In this document: positions 33,045 to 35,231 of the stretch, in pieces
How the letters are laid out: every line of letters starts with the position of its first letter
How positions within the stretch are numbered: position 1 is the stretch's first letter
NCBI RefSeq assembly: GCF_030015065.1
Contig: NZ_JAIVFN010000040.1
Location: forward strand, 1 to 35,231
Direction of reading: 5' to 3'
DNA from: Xanthobacter autotrophicus
Lineage (GTDB): Bacteria > Pseudomonadota > Alphaproteobacteria > Rhizobiales > Xanthobacteraceae
Length of the DNA stretch: 35,231 bases
Program-made: the position numbers and the translations under genes
Notes under the pieces: model-generated
Seen by the model: the letters and a program-made list of their open reading frames with translations, nothing else
Database searches by the model: none
Told to the model about the DNA's origin: nothing

Positions 33045-33384
33045 GCGCGGGCCGCTCGCCGTATCGTATCGCACGGCCGGGCCTCGCCCGGCCGTTTGCT
33101 TTTACGGGCCGCTGCCTGACCTTCGGTGGCGTCTCAATCGTTTCGTATGATCGTTGACGCGCGGTGCGCGCGGGCTTAGGTTCGCCGCCATGTCTGGTTC
33201 GGGATGTGACATGGCCGGCTATCGCTTGGCCCTGCGGCGAATTCCTCGCCCGGTCGATGCGATCGGCCGGGTAATCTGACGCGTCGTCCGGGAAGCCTTC
33301 GCGACGGCGCGATGACCTGAGGGGCAAGCGCCCCTGTTCGCACCGCACGCGGCCGCACGGCCCGCTTCCGTTCCGGATTGTCCC
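33045..33384. other. intergenic region downstream of rpoZ
   Basis: 340 bases. Begins with the rpoZ terminator (33073-33103); the remainder is GC-rich without a recognisable gene or RNA. The usual neighbour relA/spoT is not here. Confidence 0.4.
33073..33103 (+). terminator. intrinsic terminator after rpoZ
   Basis: ACGGCCGGGC (33073-33082), loop CTC, GCCCGGCCGT (33086-33095), then TTTGCTTTT. Confidence 0.92.
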
Positions 33385-33714
33385 ATGCCCCGTTCCCAAG
33401 CCCCTTCGCCCGTCGTCGAGGACGGCGCGGGCCTCTATCGCCTCGTGGTGGCGGCCGAGGCCGAGACCAACCTGCTCCTGCGCCTGCTGGAACCGTTCGT
33501 GATCCATGACGTGCTGCCCACCGCCGTGGCCTGCCGCACCGACGGCGGGACGCTGGCGGTGGAGATCGCCTTCGCCGCCCATGGGGATGTCGCGCTCAGG
33601 CTCCAGGCCCGCCTGTCCGTGCTGTTCGGGGTGCACGAGGCAGCGCTGGTGCCCGTGGATGCGGGGGAGGCGCGCGCCGCCGCCGACCGCCCGGCCCCCA
33701 GCCGCGCGGCCTGA
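33385..33714 (+). CDS. small ACT-like/hypothetical protein
   Basis: A 109-residue protein. The central region YRLVVAAEAETNLLLRLLEPFVIHDVLP, then LAVEIAFAAHGDVALRLQARLSVLFGVHEAALV, has the alternating strand-helix pattern and length of an ACT-like regulatory domain (as in IlvN-type subunits), and the tail is Ala-rich. It lies 11 bases before the transporter gene, so they are probably co-transcribed. I do not recognise a closer family. The start ATG 33385 is the only sensible one. Confidence 0.6.
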   Translation: MPRSQAPSPVVEDGAGLYRLVVAAEAETNLLLRLLEPFVIHDVLPTAVACRTDGGTLAVEIAFAAHGDVALRLQARLSVLFGVHEAALVPVDAGEARAAADRPAPSRAA

Positions 33715-33725
33715 CGGACGAGACG

Positions 33726-34667
33726 ATGCTGAATACCCTCGCCGAGATCGCGGTCATCGTCCTTCCGGTCTTCGGCATGGTGGCGGTGGGCTATCTCGCT
33801 GCCAAGGTGGGGCTGGTCAGCGAGCGGGCCAGCGACGGGCTGGCGGAGTTCGTCTTCAGCCTGGCGGTGCCGGCGCTCATCTTCAAGACGCTCAGCGAAT
33901 CCAGCCTGCCGGAGGCCCAGCCCTGGGGCTACTGGATTTCCTATTTCGCCGGCGCCTTCTTCGCCTTCGGCCTCGCCATGCTGGCGGCGCGCAGGCTGTT
34001 CGGCCGCAGCCGGCAGGAGGCGGTGATCCACGGCTTCGCGGCGGGGCAGGCCAATACGGTGTTCGTGGGCGTGCCGCTGATCCTGAAGGCCTATGGCCCG
34101 GAAGGGGCGGTGCCGCTGTTCCTGCTCATCGCCATCCACCTGCCGGTGATGCTGGTGGCCGCCACCGTGCTCATGGAGGGCAGCGCCGGCTTTTCCCGCG
34201 CCACCGTGCTGAAGCTGGTGAAGGCGCTGGCGCTCAACCCCATCCTCATCGGCATCTATGCCGGCGCTCTCGCCCGGATCCTCGGCGTCCAGGCCACGGG
34301 CATCCCCCGGCAGATGGTGGACCTGATCGCCGCCGCCGCCACGCCCTGCGCGTTGATCTCGCTCGGCCTGTCGCTGAAGCGCTACGGCATGACCGGGGGC
34401 GACCTTGCGCCTTCGGCGTTTATCAGCGCGCTCAAGCTGCTGGTGCACCCGGCGGCGGTGTTCGCGCTCACCTTCGTGTTTCCCATGCCGCCGGTGTGGG
34501 CCGGGGTGGCGGTGCTGTTCGCCGCCATGCCCTCGGGCATCAACGGCTACCTGCTGGCCCAGCGCTACGGCATCGGAGTGGGCGCCTCCACCAGCGCGGT
34601 GTCCATGTCCACCGGGCTCGCGGTGTTCACCGTGGCCCTCTGGCTCTATGTGCTCGGGGTCGGGTAG
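33726..34667 (+). CDS. AEC family transporter (auxin efflux carrier-like)
   Basis: A 313-residue inner-membrane protein with about ten helices in two inverted halves. It starts LAEIAVIVLPVFGMVAVGYLAAKVGLVS and has SDGLAEFVFSLAVPALIFKTLSES, GQANTVFVGVPLILKAYGPEG, ALNPILIGIYAGALARILG and ATPCALISLGLSL (the conserved cytosolic/substrate loops of PF03547), and MPSGINGYLLAQRYG near the end. Likely a small carboxylate (e.g. malonate/malate) or related organic acid carrier; the substrate is not determined. The stop overlaps the convergent gluQ gene's end by 22 bases. Confidence 0.92.
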   Translation: MLNTLAEIAVIVLPVFGMVAVGYLAAKVGLVSERASDGLAEFVFSLAVPALIFKTLSESSLPEAQPWGYWISYFAGAFFAFGLAMLAARRLFGRSRQEAVIHGFAAGQANTVFVGVPLILKAYGPEGAVPLFLLIAIHLPVMLVAATVLMEGSAGFSRATVLKLVKALALNPILIGIYAGALARILGVQATGIPRQMVDLIAAAATPCALISLGLSLKRYGMTGGDLAPSAFISALKLLVHPAAVFALTFVFPMPPVWAGVAVLFAAMPSGINGYLLAQRYGIGVGASTSAVSMSTGLAVFTVALWLYVLGVG

Positions 34668-35231
34668 GGCCTCGCCCCATCGGGGCCGGAAGCCTGCCCC
34701 GCAACTGGCGGCGCGAGCCCCAGCCGCCGGCGGATGTCCTGCGGCGTGGCCCCGGCGGCGCGCAGCGCGGTCAGGCTGGTGGCGGCGTTGCTCTTGGAGA
34801 GCTTGTGGCCGCTCTCATCCAGGATCAGGCGGTGGTGATGATAGGCCGGCGTCGGCAGGTCCAGCAGCCGCTGCAGCAGCACGTGCACCGAGGTGGCGTG
34901 GTAGAGGTCCATGCCGCGGATGACATGGGTGATGCCCTGCGCGGCGTCGTCCACCACCACGGCGAGGTGATAGGAGGTGGGCACGTCCTTGCGCGCCAGC
35001 ACCACGTCGCCCCAGCGTTCGGCATCCGCCGCCACCGCCTTGCGCGGCCCCTCCGGAACGCCCTGCGCCTCCTCCCAGCCGAGCGGGCCGCCGGGGGAAG
35101 CGGTCTCCAGCGCCTTTTGCATGTCCAGCCGGATCACGAAGGGCGCGCCCGCAGCCCTGCGCGCGGCCCGCTCCGCATCGGTCATGGCGGAGCGGGGGAA
35201 GGGGAAGAGCGGGGCGCCGTCCGGATCGCGC
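34646..35231 (-). CDS. gluQ: glutamyl-Q tRNA(Asp) synthetase, 5' end beyond the window
   Basis: Partial: 195 residues of the C-terminal part of a truncated glutamyl-tRNA synthetase paralogue. The frame enters from the window's end with RDPDGAPLFPFPRSAMTDAE, then FVIRLD, VVLARKDVPTSYHLAVVVDDAAQGITHVIRGMDLYHATSVHVLLQRLLDLP and the class I signature HKLSKSNAATSL (KLSKS). The HIGH motif and the zinc-binding cysteines would be upstream, outside the window. The short C-terminus (no anticodon-binding domain) shows GluQRS rather than GltX; it glutamylates queuosine in tRNA-Asp. It ends convergently into the transporter gene. Confidence 0.92.
   Translation of the reverse strand, partial: RDPDGAPLFPFPRSAMTDAERAARRAAGAPFVIRLDMQKALETASPGGPLGWEEAQGVPEGPRKAVAADAERWGDVVLARKDVPTSYHLAVVVDDAAQGITHVIRGMDLYHATSVHVLLQRLLDLPTPAYHHHRLILDESGHKLSKSNAATSLTALRAAGATPQDIRRRLGLAPPVAGQASGPDGARPYPTPST

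Overview
The window is GC-rich chromosomal DNA from an alphaproteobacterium, most likely a Hyphomicrobiales member close to Xanthobacteraceae. The evidence is the tandem porins of the alphaproteobacterial Porin_2 type, the dapA / smpB / NYN / rpoZ neighbourhood typical of that order, and the protein flavour throughout. No 16S gene is present, so genus is inference.

Layout. 155-5027 holds housekeeping genes: a GT39-like membrane glycosyltransferase, an acetyltransferase, a glutathione S-transferase and a TPR protein with a GT9-like C-terminus. A tRNA-Ser(GCU) at 5180-5271 marks an island boundary. It is followed by a frameshifted, C-terminally truncated tyrosine integrase and an IS5-family remnant that abuts a CRISPR array (6429-7917; 23 identical 36-nt repeats, 22 spacers). 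A 15-bp hairpin separates the array from a convergent type II-C operon, cas9-cas1-cas2, on the minus strand. Upstream of cas9 lies a plus-strand tracrRNA locus ending in a clear intrinsic terminator. Beyond it is a frameshifted GNAT relic. 13972-24341 holds an AraC-type regulator divergent from a methyltransferase, a transposase relic, an MltB-like transglycosylase, two porins, and a multi-BON/OmpA protein with a tiny membrane protein and an HhH protein. 25345-35231 holds an Slt-type transglycosylase, dapA, a toxin-antitoxin pair, smpB, a frameshifted VOC protein, a peroxiredoxin, family-5 uracil-DNA glycosylase, a NYN protein, rpoZ, an ACT-like protein, an AEC transporter and a partial gluQ.

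Main discovery candidate. The tracrRNA locus looks like a relic repeat-spacer-repeat unit fused to the tracrRNA: a repeat-3'-end-like -10 element (12759-12764), then exactly 30 nt (the array's spacer length), then 26 nt of degenerate repeat, a loop, the anti-repeat, the tail and the terminator. A transcript of about 168 nt would be a natural single-guide RNA. The last 12 nt of its guide match the DNA upstream of cas9 (12715-12726, minus strand) and nowhere else that I noticed. The match ends exactly at the guide/repeat junction, and its PAM side overlaps a candidate cas9 -35 box. This closely parallels the tracr-L autoregulation known from Streptococcus pyogenes type II-A, here in a II-C system. 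A second promoter at 12828-12855 would make the short tracrRNA. It uses the same TATCCT -10 that ends every CRISPR repeat.
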